DNA of 12,652 bases from Euzebyaceae bacterium (GCA_013696915.1 JACCXR010000141.1:1-12652); one strand, 5' to 3'. Counted from the first letter of the stretch, positions 6,375-12,390 are shown. A program made the numbers and translations. Notes: generated from the letters alone by a model not told the origin.

Positions 6375-6848
6375 ATGGGCAAGAGGATCCAGTTGGCGGC
6401 GCTGTCGTTGAGCGGGCTGTTGGCCGGCAACGAGCTTGGGACACTGATCGGGCTGCATCCGGCGCTGCGGGCGTTGCCGTTGCGCACGGAGATCGAGTCC
6501 GAGCAGGCCCTGACCGGGCACCTGATGAAGGTCATGCCCCTCTACACCAGCGCCACAATGCTCGCCGTCGGCGCCGCCGCGGTCGACCGCGCCGGCAAGC
6601 CCGGCTTTCGGGCGACTCTGGCGGCGGCCGGCGCGACCGCGACCATGCTGGCGATCACCGGGGTCGGCAACATTCCCCTCAACAGGCGCACCATGAGCTA
6701 CCCCGGGGACGGGGACGCGCAGGGGTGGGCGATGATCCGTCGGCGCTGGGAACGGCTCCACATCGCCCGAGTGCTGCTCGACCTGACCGCGTTCGCCTGC
6801 CTGGCCGCCGCAGCACTGGACGCCGACCGGCAGCGAGAATCTGGGTGA
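6375..6848 (+). CDS. DUF1772 / anthrone-oxygenase-like membrane protein (157 aa)
   Basis: Small integral membrane protein with four predicted hydrophobic segments (about 5-27, 53-70, 79-98, 131-150). The family marks are GVGNIPLNRR (about 96-105) before the last loop and RRRWERLHIARVLLDL (about 122-137), with the W...H...R pattern of DUF1772 proteins. Members often sit next to regulators or redox genes; some fungal relatives oxidise anthrones, but the bacterial function is unknown and should not be assumed. ATG 6375 is preceded by GGGAG at short spacing; an upstream in-frame ATG at 6327 would add 16 unlikely residues. The stop overlaps a GTG start for a TetR-like fragment (GTGA, 6845-6848), so the two were coupled. 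A palindromic promoter lies 90 bases upstream. Confidence 0.78.
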   Translation: MGKRIQLAALSLSGLLAGNELGTLIGLHPALRALPLRTEIESEQALTGHLMKVMPLYTSATMLAVGAAAVDRAGKPGFRATLAAAGATATMLAITGVGNIPLNRRTMSYPGDGDAQGWAMIRRRWERLHIARVLLDLTAFACLAAAALDADRQRESG

Positions 6849-7027
6849 GCCCGGACTCGGAAACCGGGCCTGCCCGGCGGCTCACCGCCGAGGCACGGCG
6901 GCAGCACGTGTTGGAAGCCGGTGCACGCGAGTTCGCCGTGCGATTGCTGCGCGACCCCGCCAACGCCGCATCTCCCAGAATCGCCTCCTCGGGTGCCCCG
7001 GCGCCTGACCGGTCAGCGCCACCGTGA
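6845..7027 (+). pseudogene. TetR-family regulator, truncated after the first helices
   Basis: The reading frame starts VSPDSETGPARRLTAEARRQHVLEAGAREFAVR. This matches the opening of TetR repressors (R-L-T-x-E-x-R-R-x-x-I-L-E-A-A-x-x-x-F-A). After residue about 35 the expected helix-turn-helix (T-x-x-x-I-A...) never appears in any frame; Pro/Ser/Ala-rich sequence and a stop follow at about 60 residues. The ligand domain is absent. Its GTG overlaps the DUF1772 stop by four bases, showing it was once a coupled second gene. It was probably the repressor of the palindrome upstream. Truncation by deletion or recombination is inferred. Confidence 0.6.
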
Positions 7028-7062
7028 ACGCGTCACGTGCGCCTGCCCACCCGCCTCCGGGC

Positions 7063-7218
7063 TCACGCCTGCCCGATGCCCAGTTCCTCTTGGGGGATGG
7101 AAAGCCCCCGACAGAGTGCCGCACGCTCAGGGGCCGACAGGCGTTCCAGCATCCTGCGCACCGGCCGCGAGCGCTGAGCGAGGCCTGCGGGACTCGCCCT
7201 GACCGCGGCGGCGCGGAG
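7063..7218 (-). pseudogene. Possible MarR-type regulator C-terminal remnant
   Basis: On the minus strand the frame ending at 7063 reads AVRASPAGLAQRSRPVRRMLERLSAPERAALCRGLSIPQEELG. This resembles the V-x-L-T-P-A-G...L-S-x-E-E-R-x-x-L end of MarR proteins. No DNA-binding part is found upstream; that region encodes a membrane protein on the other strand. The call is tentative, since the same pattern occurs in other helical proteins. Confidence 0.3.
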
Positions 7219-7249
7219 GACGTCCTCGCCGGCATCCACGCTGTCGGCG

Positions 7250-7588
7250 ATGCGGCTGCACCACGCGGCTGCGGTCGCGCTCGTGTTGCCCGGATCGATC
7301 GCCGTGCTGGTCACGGGCCTCTATCTGACCAACCAGATCGGCGTCGACTTCACCGCCGGATGGGTCGTCGGGTCCATCTTGGCCTGGCTCGCGGCCTTCC
7401 TCTTGGGCATCACGGTCCTCATCCCCGCAGAAGGGGGAGCAATCAAGGAAGCCCGGCTGCTGGTCGACGCGGGTGAGACCGACGTCAACGCCGCCCTGCG
7501 TCGCCACGTCGGCGCGCCACTGGTGGTCGCCGGCGAGTGGCTGCAGCAGGCTCTCATGGTGCTGTTCGTCTACCTCATGGTCTCGTGA
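7250..7588 (+). CDS. Membrane protein, three predicted segments, possibly 5'-truncated (112 aa)
   Basis: Hydrophobic segments lie at about 6-28, 37-60 and 90-111. Between the last two is a charged cytoplasmic-type loop (EGGAIKEARLLVDAGETDVNAALRRH). The pattern resembles the C-terminal three-quarters of four-segment proteins such as DUF2269, but I cannot assign a family firmly. No ribosome site precedes ATG 7250, and the frame stays open upstream to about 7178 without a better start. The first segment and original start may therefore be lost. It lies directly after the TetR and MarR-like fragments, in a decaying stretch. A strong hairpin 24 bases after the stop could end its transcript. Confidence 0.5.
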   Translation: MRLHHAAAVALVLPGSIAVLVTGLYLTNQIGVDFTAGWVVGSILAWLAAFLLGITVLIPAEGGAIKEARLLVDAGETDVNAALRRHVGAPLVVAGEWLQQALMVLFVYLMVS

Positions 7589-7611
7589 AGCCCGGATGAC
7601 CGGGACGTCCT

Positions 7612-7637
7612 CGTGGGCGTAGGTGACGACGCCCACG
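7612..7637. terminator. Hairpin after the membrane-protein gene
   Basis: CGTGGGCGT pairs perfectly with ACGCCCACG around an 8-base loop. It starts 24 bases after the stop at 7588; a short CCCGG/CCGGG stem (7591-7604) precedes it. No T-tract follows, so termination is plausible but unproven. Confidence 0.4.
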
Positions 7638-7896
7638 TGATCTCCGAGTAGGCGGGCCCGGACACGCGGGTGCCGGTACCCCCCGATCGGTAGAAGGCCG
7701 CGCTGGTGCGCGCGATGAGCGGCCGGTAGGGCCGGGGCCGTTCGAGTCGTACGAACGTCGACGGGTGCTCGGCCATGCGCTGGAACAGCCTCGCGGTGAC
7801 GGCGCGGCTGGATCAGCGCTCGGCGAGGGGCGCAGGCCAGCGATCCTGTCGAGCACCACGCGGATCACCTGCGGCAGCAACCCCGTCGGTCCACGG
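7638..7896. other. Gene-free stretch between convergent genes
   Basis: Between the hairpin and the end of the hydrolase gene I see no credible start, ribosome site or family motif on either strand. Short open frames here are Arg/Ser/Pro-rich, as is usual for non-coding high-GC DNA. Confidence 0.5.
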
Positions 7897-8703
7897 TCAC
7901 TCCGCCGTGCGGCCGCTGGCGCGTCGGAGGAACTGGAGGACCTCACGGGTGAACGCGTCGGGGGCTTCGACGTTGCTCTCGTGCCCGACGCCCGGGAGGA
8001 CGACGAGGTCCGAGCCCGGGATCGCGCGGTGCAGATCGTGGGCGACCCGCAGCGGTGAGCGGACGTCCTCGGAGCCGTGCAGGAGCAGCGTCGGGACGCG
8101 GATCGTCGGGAGCACGTCGCGCAGGTCGGCCTCCGCCATCGACAGCAGAGCTGGCAGCGTGCCGGCGCCGCGGACGTCGCGCAGGACTGCGAGGACGTCC
8201 TCGACGGCGTCCGGGGCGGCATCGGGGGTCAACAGCGTCGGCAGGAACGCGGCCGCGATCTCCTCGCCGGGCAGGTCGGCCCAGGCGAGGCCCAGCGCGA
8301 CGCGCTCCGCCACCTCCCCCGGCGGCAGCGAGCCGGCCCAGCCGGCGTACGCCGACGCCAGCACGAGCGAGCTGGGCAGGCCCGGGTGCCGGCGGTACAG
8401 CTCCAGCGCCAGCGAGCTGCCCCACGACAGCCCCAGGACGTGCGCCCTGTCCACGCCGATCGCGCCGAGCCAGCCCGCCACGCAGTCGGCGTACTCGGGC
8501 ATCCGCCAGGTTGCGGGGGGATCCGACGAGCGGCCGCAGCCCGGCGCGTCCCACGCGAGCACCGTGTGCTCGGCCGCGCAGGCCTCCAGCTGCGGTCGCC
8601 ACGAGCGGCTGTCGCCCAGCCCACCGTGCAGGAGCACCAGCGCCGGCCCCAACCCGACGCGGGTGTAGGCGATGCGCCGGCCGTCCACCATGGCCTCGTG
8701 CAT
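7897..8703 (-). CDS. Alpha/beta hydrolase
   Basis: Cytoplasmic alpha/beta-fold hydrolase of 268 residues; the substrate is unknown. The order is typical: oxyanion-hole LLHGGLGDSRSW (about 24-35), WDAPGCGRS (about 51-59), and nucleophile elbow G-L-S-W-G with Ser93. A cap region follows, then Asp213 in HGSEDVRSPL and His241 in GVGHESNVEAP, completing the triad. All catalytic residues are present. The start is ATG 8703, with GGGAGG five to six bases upstream; ATG 8691 is a weaker alternative. The open frame extends far upstream but loses similarity at once. Esterase, lactonase or haloalkane-type activity cannot be told apart here. It is a single gene with no obvious partner. Confidence 0.85.
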   Translation of the reverse strand: MHEAMVDGRRIAYTRVGLGPALVLLHGGLGDSRSWRPQLEACAAEHTVLAWDAPGCGRSSDPPATWRMPEYADCVAGWLGAIGVDRAHVLGLSWGSSLALELYRRHPGLPSSLVLASAYAGWAGSLPPGEVAERVALGLAWADLPGEEIAAAFLPTLLTPDAAPDAVEDVLAVLRDVRGAGTLPALLSMAEADLRDVLPTIRVPTLLLHGSEDVRSPLRVAHDLHRAIPGSDLVVLPGVGHESNVEAPDAFTREVLQFLRRASGRTAE

Positions 8704-8868
8704 GGCCACCTCCCTGGCACGATCGTCACACACCACGACGTGTGCGTCCGCCTCGCTGCCAGCGGCTGCGAGCGGACTCACCGTTCGATTCGTTCTCCGC
8801 TCGCCCGCCGTCAGATATGTCGGGCACCTCTGCGACCGGAAGACCGGGCGCGCCAGAGGAGGGACGAC

Positions 8869-8967
8869 GTGGACGAGAGCGAGAGCGGACCGGCCCCGGT
8901 GGAGACGAGCACGGCGGTGGCTGCGGCCCAGGCCGGCGACGACGCGGCGTCCGCCGAGCTCGTCCAG
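8869..8967 (+). pseudogene. ECF sigma factor, 5' stub
   Basis: GTG 8869 has a near-perfect ribosome site, AGGAGGG (8857-8863), five bases upstream. The protein begins VDESESGPAPVETSTAVAAA and continues QAGDDAASAELVQ. The last part matches the start of sigma region 2 in ECF sigma factors (A-A-Q-A-G-D-x-A-A-F-x-E-L). After residue about 33 similarity stops, and the DNA becomes the 3' end of the oppositely oriented vapC. No later sigma motif is found. The body was probably lost when the toxin-antitoxin segment arrived, or by a deletion; this is inference. Confidence 0.42.
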
Positions 8968-8994
8968 CAAAGGGAGGCCTGCGCCATCGCCGAT

Positions 8995-9384
8995 CTACCG
9001 GCCGTCGGCCAGGGGGATTGTTGGATCGACGGCGCAGCCGAGGCGCGTGGCGGCACCGGCCAGGCGTCGGTCATTGGTCCAGAGTGCTGCGTCGGGGGTC
9101 AACAGCGTCGCGGCGAGGAGCTGTGCGTCCACGTAGCCGATGCCGATCCCGTGCAGCCGGTGGCGCTCGACCAGCGTCAGGATCTCGTCCGTGGTCGCGA
9201 CCGTTGCCTGCGGCAGGCTGGTCAGCAGGCGAATGATCTCACGGCGCTGGGAGAGGCGGCCGAGCGCGAGCTCGCCGACCACCCAGGGGTGACCGAGGAC
9301 GAGGCCGTGCTCGAGCCGCTGTGCGAGGGTCGCGTGTCCGGCTCTCAGGTGGTCGATCCAGATCGAGGTGTCGACGAGGATCAC
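8995..9384 (-). CDS. vapC: VapC-type toxin, PIN-domain ribonuclease
   Basis: PIN-domain toxins cleave RNA (often tRNA or rRNA) using Mg-bound acidic residues and are blocked by the antitoxin encoded upstream. The 129-residue protein has the full set: Asp5 in MILVDTSIWID, Glu38 in VVGELALG, Asp86 in GYVDAQLLAA, and Asp105 in LWTNDRRL. So the toxin looks intact. The GTG start overlaps the antitoxin stop as GTGA (9381-9384), giving coupled synthesis. Its 3' end abuts the truncated sigma-factor gene on the other strand, which points to insertion or rearrangement. RNA target unknown. Confidence 0.9.
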   Translation of the reverse strand: MILVDTSIWIDHLRAGHATLAQRLEHGLVLGHPWVVGELALGRLSQRREIIRLLTSLPQATVATTDEILTLVERHRLHGIGIGYVDAQLLAATLLTPDAALWTNDRRLAGAATRLGCAVDPTIPLADGR

Positions 9385-9578
9385 CAGGGTTCGGCACGTC
9401 GCCTGGGGGTCTCGGTGAGTGCGGGTTCGGTTCCGCCGAGCCTGGCCAGACGGCGGGCGCTCTCTCGTTGGATGAGTGCCCGCAAGGCCTCCCGGACGAG
9501 AGCGCTCTTCTCGCTCGTCCCGGTCAGTCGCTGCGCCTCCGCGACGAGCTCGTCATCCAGAGCAAGGGTCGTCCGCAT
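9381..9578 (-). CDS. vapB: VapB-type antitoxin, ribbon-helix-helix
   Basis: Antitoxin to the PIN protein that follows. At 65 residues, MRTTLALDDELVAEAQRLTG forms the ribbon and first helix; KSALVREALRALIQRESARRLARLGG forms the second helix and linker. The tail TEPALTETPRRRAEPW would lie over the toxin's active site. The N-terminus binds DNA and normally represses its own operon. A matching inverted repeat sits 31 bases upstream. The ATG start has AAGGAG about 11 bases upstream, a rather long spacing. The pair is intact and in canonical antitoxin-first order. Confidence 0.88.
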   Translation of the reverse strand: MRTTLALDDELVAEAQRLTGTSEKSALVREALRALIQRESARRLARLGGTEPALTETPRRRAEPW

Positions 9579-9608
9579 CGTCGCCTGGTCTCCTTGAGAG
9601 CATCAAGG

Positions 9609-9628
9609 GTGTCACCTTATGATGACAC
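9609..9628 (-). promoter_or_regulatory. Autoregulatory operator and -10 of vapBC
   Basis: GTGTCA and TGACAC are perfect 6-base arms around an 8-base spacer. On the minus strand the spacer and right arm include TAAGGT (9614-9619), a TANNNT -10 candidate, so antitoxin binding would cover the promoter. No clear -35 is visible. Confidence 0.5.
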
Positions 9629-9687
9629 AGATCGTGCCGATGTCGTAGCGCCACGAAGAGGTCCGGCGGGCACATCGACTGCACCGG

Positions 9688-9711
9688 CGGGGACGGCCGC
9701 AACCGTCCCCG
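9688..9711. terminator. Strong hairpin at the end of the mannitol-dehydrogenase remnant
   Basis: CGGGGACGG pairs perfectly with CCGTCCCCG around a 6-base loop. It lies just 3' of the dehydrogenase fragment on the minus strand, where that gene's terminator would be. There is no T-tract on either side. Confidence 0.4.
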
Positions 9712-9725
9712 GCGCCCACCTTCCT

Positions 9726-9872
9726 CGCCTGCCAGGTCTGCAGCGTCGATCGTACGCCGCTGCCCCGCAGCGACTTCAAGGCGGCGGTGAAGGCGGCGGC
9801 GAAACGGCCGTCGGCCGGGAGATCGTCGCCGAAGACGGCGCGGAAGGAGGGGAATGCGGCGGGGTCAATCCG
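9726..9872 (-). pseudogene. Mannitol dehydrogenase / fructuronate reductase family, C-terminal remnant
   Basis: The minus-strand frame reads RIDPAAFPSFRAVFGDDLPADGRFAAAFTAALKSLRGSGVRSTLQTW. This matches the end of long-chain sugar-alcohol dehydrogenases (D-P...V-F-G-D-L...F...A-L-x-S-L-x-x-x-G-V-R-x-T-L). No Rossmann domain or central catalytic domain is present, and the next sequence upstream is a toxin-antitoxin ghost. The frame around it has no ribosome site. The fragment is therefore the tail of a deleted gene. Family recognition is by pattern and moderately sure. Confidence 0.5.
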
Positions 9873-10023
9873 CGACGCCCGGGCGGCTGGCAGTCGGGTG
9901 CGAGCTGGAAGGCGACGCCCGACGATGTGTTCGTCCCATGTGGTCAGGGTGGTCAGGGGTCCGGTCATGGCGTCGATCATCACAGGCGACGCGGGGACCG
10001 GCCACCCTCGACGACGCACCGCT

Positions 10024-10146
10024 GCCCTGCGTCAGGGGTCAACTGCGTGGCCGTCGACGAGGATCGCGACGGTTCGGCGCGACGTCCGGGCGCTTCGGGG
10101 AGAGCACGCGCTGCGTCCCGCCCAGCCTGGCCAGGCGGGCTGGCCC
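10024..10146 (-). pseudogene. vapBC-like ghost locus with internal deletion
   Basis: This segment matches the intact vapBC at 8995-9578 in two blocks. Reading the minus strand, the first block encodes ARLARLGGTQ, like the VapB tail RRLARLGGTE, and runs into ILVD, like the VapC start. The sequence then jumps to QLTPDA, like TLLTPDA late in VapC, with about 260 bases of the toxin missing between. The reading frame is broken and the first half of the antitoxin is absent. The intact and ghost copies differ at many bases, so this is an old homologue rather than a fresh duplication. Confidence 0.55.
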
Positions 10147-10167
10147 CCCAGGGATCCTGTGCGGCAT

Positions 10168-10191
10168 CCTTACCGTCAGCCCAAGGTAAGG
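10168..10191 (+). promoter_or_regulatory. Inverted-repeat operator before the AbrB-type antitoxin
   Basis: CCTTACC and GGTAAGG are perfect 7-base arms 10 bases apart. The right arm overlaps the ribosome site AAGGAG (10188-10193) of the antitoxin. Binding here could block transcription or translation initiation. Confidence 0.5.
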
Positions 10192-10201
10192 AGCGCTTCT
10201 C

Positions 10202-10450
10202 GTGGACGCTGCAGCCAAGGTCACCTCGAAGGGGCAAGTGACCGTTCCGAAGGCCGTCCGTGACGCCCTGGGGATAAAAGAGGGCGACGAGGTCGTGTTC
10301 CGCGTCGAAGGCAACCGAGCACTTCTGGCGCGGACTCCTGGTCTCCTCGCTCTCGCTGGCACGATCAAGGTTCCTGCCGTGAAGCGTAACGCGACGTGGG
10401 ACGACGTGATCCGCAAGACGCGAGCCGCCCGAGCCGCCAAGCGCCGGTGA
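10202..10450 (+). CDS. vapB: VapB-type antitoxin, SpoVT/AbrB DNA-binding domain
   Basis: At 82 residues it starts VDAAAKVTSKGQVTVPKAVRDALGIKEGDEVVFRV, a textbook AbrB swapped-hairpin DNA-binding domain (about 5-37). A short linker and a basic tail ending TRAARAAKRR follow; the tail should wrap the toxin. The GTG start has AAGGAG eight bases upstream, and a perfect inverted repeat overlaps that site. Its stop overlaps the GTG of the PIN gene (GTGA, 10447-10450). The antitoxin looks intact although its toxin is frameshifted, so it may now be an orphan regulator, possibly acting on related operators. Confidence 0.9.
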   Translation: MDAAAKVTSKGQVTVPKAVRDALGIKEGDEVVFRVEGNRALLARTPGLLALAGTIKVPAVKRNATWDDVIRKTRAARAAKRR

Positions 10451-10847
10451 GCGCGTTCGTTGACACGAACATCCTCGTCCGGCACCTGACGGGCGATCCT
10501 GCTGACATGGCCGCCCGGGCGACGTCGTATCTCGAGGTCGAGACCGATCTGCTGCTCACAGATTTCGTCGTGGCTGAGACCGTCTACGTGTTGGAGTCGT
10601 TCTACGAGGCACCGCGTGTGCAGGTCGCGGAAGCGATCCGATCGCTCCTCGCGTTCGAATCGATGGTCAGCGTCGACCGGCGCTGTTGTTGCGCGCCGTC
10701 GAGGTGTACGAGACCGATCGGATCGACTTCGCCGAGGCGTATCTCGTGGCCTGCGCCGAGAGCACAGGCATCAACAAGGTCGCCTCCTTCGACGGATCCA
10801 TTGATCGGGTTGGAACCGTCGAACGGGTAGAGCCTCCAGGCAGCTGA
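10447..10847 (+). pseudogene. vapC: VapC-type PIN toxin disrupted by one frameshift
   Basis: The first frame gives VSAFVDTNILVRHLTGDPAD and TDFVVAETVYVLESFYEAP, with Asp6 and Glu44 of the PIN site, down to FESMVSVDR (about residue 78). Similarity then continues one base back, from 10680, as ALLLRAVEVYETDRIDFAEAYLVACAESTG and NKVASFDGSID, ending at the TGA at 10845-10847. One missing G in CCGGCG would explain it; restoring it gives about 133 residues, normal for the family. Unrestored, the protein loses the third and fourth acidic residues and carries a foreign Arg/Pro/Ser-rich tail. A sequencing or assembly error is the alternative. Confidence 0.85.
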
Positions 10848-10853
10848 AAGAAA

Positions 10854-10898
10854 CGGGTGCGGTGGGTGAGCCGGCCGTCACCCGCTGCGTTGCACCCG
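10854..10898 (-). terminator. Nested hairpin terminator of the sulfur operon
   Basis: The outer stem is CGGGTGC/GCACCCG (10854-10860 with 10892-10898). The inner stem is GGGTGA/TCACCC (10864-10869 with 10878-10883). On the minus strand the structure is followed by TTTCTTT, the U-rich tract expected of an intrinsic terminator for tusA. It overlaps the last codons of tusA and may also stop transcripts from the convergent vapBC. Confidence 0.6.
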
Positions 10899-11117
10899 AA
10901 ACTCCCACCCCCGGTCGGCCGGCTCGACCGCCAGCAGTCGGTGCCCCTTCATCCGGCACCACACGGGGATGTCGACCTTGGCGCCCGGGTCGTCGGCGAG
11001 CACGATCACCTCGGCTCCCGCGGTCAGCCGAGCCACCGCCTTGGCCAGGTCGATCACCGGTACCGGGCAGGCCTTCCCGAGGGCGTTGACCAGGGTCGGC
11101 GGGGGCGCGTCGTCCAC
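10878..11117 (-). CDS. tusA: TusA-family sulfur carrier protein
   Basis: Small sulfur-relay protein (79 residues) that takes persulfide sulfur on a Cys and hands it on. The family motif is G-K-A-C-P-V-P-V-I with Cys17. VDIPVWCRMKGHRLLAVE (about 48-65), with Cys54, is the usual second half. It follows a cysteine desulfurase gene on the same strand by 82 bases, so that enzyme is the likely sulfur donor. GTG 11117 is chosen because TAGGGT (a TANNNT box) ends seven bases upstream, the leaderless geometry; GTG 11126 is the alternative. It may therefore also be transcribed independently. The acceptor (tRNA thiolation, molybdopterin or other) cannot be read from this window. Confidence 0.88.
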   Translation of the reverse strand: MDDAPPPTLVNALGKACPVPVIDLAKAVARLTAGAEVIVLADDPGAKVDIPVWCRMKGHRLLAVEPADRGWEFRVQRSG

Positions 11118-11124
11118 GGACGCC

Positions 11125-11130
11125 ACCCTA
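11125..11130 (-). promoter_or_regulatory. Candidate -10 box for tusA, leaderless geometry
   Basis: TAGGGT on the minus strand is followed by seven bases and then the GTG start. No Shine-Dalgarno sequence precedes that start. The -35 region is not convincing. Confidence 0.4.
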
Positions 11131-11199
11131 TCGACGCGGGGATCAAGAGGGGCGTCCTCGGAGCAGGACGAGCCGGCGCGCCTTGGCGTCCTGAAGGCG

Positions 11200-12354
11200 T
11201 CAGTGCGCGCGGCTCCGCGCACGCAGGGCGCCCACGGCGGTGGCCAGCGCGTCGACGAAGGCGTCGAGGTCCGCCTCGCCGACGTCGGGACCGAACGAAG
11301 CCCGGACGTGGCCGTGGGTGAGCGCGCCCATCGCGACCAGCACGTGCGAGGGCTCGCCCGAGGTGCTCGCGCACGACGAGCCCGAGTGCACCGCGAAGCC
11401 GGCCCGGTCGAGCTCGCCGACCAGCGCCTCACCGTCGACGTAGAGCGCCGACACGGCGACCAGATGCGGCAGCGTCTCCTCGGGGTGGCCGTGCACTTCG
11501 AGGTCGTCGACCGCCGCCGACAGGCTTTCCCGGAGCCTGCGGCGCAGCCGGTCGGCCCTCGCCGCCTCCGCCGCGGCCGGTCCGGTGCCCGACGAGGCCG
11601 CCTGCTGCAGCAGCGCCTCAGCCATCGCCGCGATGCCCGGTGCGTTCTCGAGTCCGGCGCGGCGCCGGTGCTCCCGTTCGTCGCCGGTCACCAGGGGCGC
11701 GAAGCGGGCCCGCGGCGACCACGCGAGCGCACCGACCCCCCGCCCGCCGCCGAACTTCGCCCCCGAGAGCGTGACGAAGTCGGCGCCGAGCCGGTCGAAC
11801 CCCACCGGCAGCCGGCCGGCGGTCTGGCAGGCGTCGACGTGCAGGAGGGCGTCCGCCGACCGGCACAGCGCCGCCACCTCGTCGAGCGGCTGGAGCGTCC
11901 CAACCTCGTGGTTGGCGTGCTGGACGTTGACGAGGAGCGCACCGGCGGCCAGGGCGGCCTCGAGTTGGTCCAGGTCGACACGGCCGTCGCCGTCGACCGC
12001 CACCCGGACGTGGTCCGCGCCGGCGTCGTCGGCGGCCGACAGGACCGCCGAGTGCTCCACCGCCGCGGAGACGATGCGCGGCTGCCGGGTGCGGTTGGCC
12101 GCAGCCGCGCCGCGGACCGCCAGGTGGATCGCCTCCGTCCCGCCGGAGGTGAACACCAGGCGTTCGGGGGCGGCGCCGAGCTCGCCGGCCACCGCCGCGC
12201 GCGCCTGCTCGAGGAGGTCGCGGGCGGCGCGGCCGCCCGCGTGGCGGCGGGAGGGATCGGCGAACAGCTGCGCCGCGACCTGCCCGTGGGCCGCCAGCGC
12301 GGCCGGGTGCCACGGCGCCGCGGACGCCTGGTCGAGGTAGACGCGCCGCTGCAC
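11200..12354 (-). CDS. Cysteine desulfurase, class V aminotransferase (NifS/IscS-like)
   Basis: PLP enzyme that takes sulfur from cysteine to form an enzyme persulfide and alanine. Numbered from the chosen start (384 residues), the features are VYLDQASAAPWHP at the N-terminus, GGTEAIHLAV (about 71-80, cofactor phosphate), and His101 in VEHSAVL. Asp174 in HVDACQTAG and the PLP lysine Lys200 in LSGAKFGGGRGVGAL follow. Catalytic Cys328 in SGSSCASTSGEPSHVL is on the flexible loop. The lysine motif is S-G-A-K-F-G-G-G-R-G rather than the S-x-H-K-x-x-G-P-K-G of IscS, so this is a divergent branch. GTG 12354 fits a CATACT box six bases upstream and the family's short N-terminus; GTG 12390 would add 12 residues. 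tusA follows and probably receives the sulfur. Confidence 0.9.
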   Translation of the reverse strand: MQRRVYLDQASAAPWHPAALAAHGQVAAQLFADPSRRHAGGRAARDLLEQARAAVAGELGAAPERLVFTSGGTEAIHLAVRGAAAANRTRQPRIVSAAVEHSAVLSAADDAGADHVRVAVDGDGRVDLDQLEAALAAGALLVNVQHANHEVGTLQPLDEVAALCRSADALLHVDACQTAGRLPVGFDRLGADFVTLSGAKFGGGRGVGALAWSPRARFAPLVTGDEREHRRRAGLENAPGIAAMAEALLQQAASSGTGPAAAEAARADRLRRRLRESLSAAVDDLEVHGHPEETLPHLVAVSALYVDGEALVGELDRAGFAVHSGSSCASTSGEPSHVLVAMGALTHGHVRASFGPDVGEADLDAFVDALATAVGALRARSRAH

Positions 12355-12360
12355 CGACGC

Positions 12361-12366
12361 AGTATG
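12361..12366 (-). promoter_or_regulatory. Candidate -10 box for the cysteine desulfurase
   Basis: CATACT (four of six to TATAAT) ends six bases before the GTG at 12354, consistent with a leaderless transcript. It lies in the same short intergenic stretch as the korA promoter. Weak on its own. Confidence 0.3.
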
Positions 12367-12390
12367 CGCGGCGCATCTGTCCTTTCCCAC

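Noticed and set aside
8077..9597. Very long plus-strand open frame opposite the hydrolase and vapBC
   Set aside because: It is antisense to genes with clear catalytic motifs, is Arg/Gly/Ala-rich and has no family pattern, apart from the short sigma-like stub starting at 8869.
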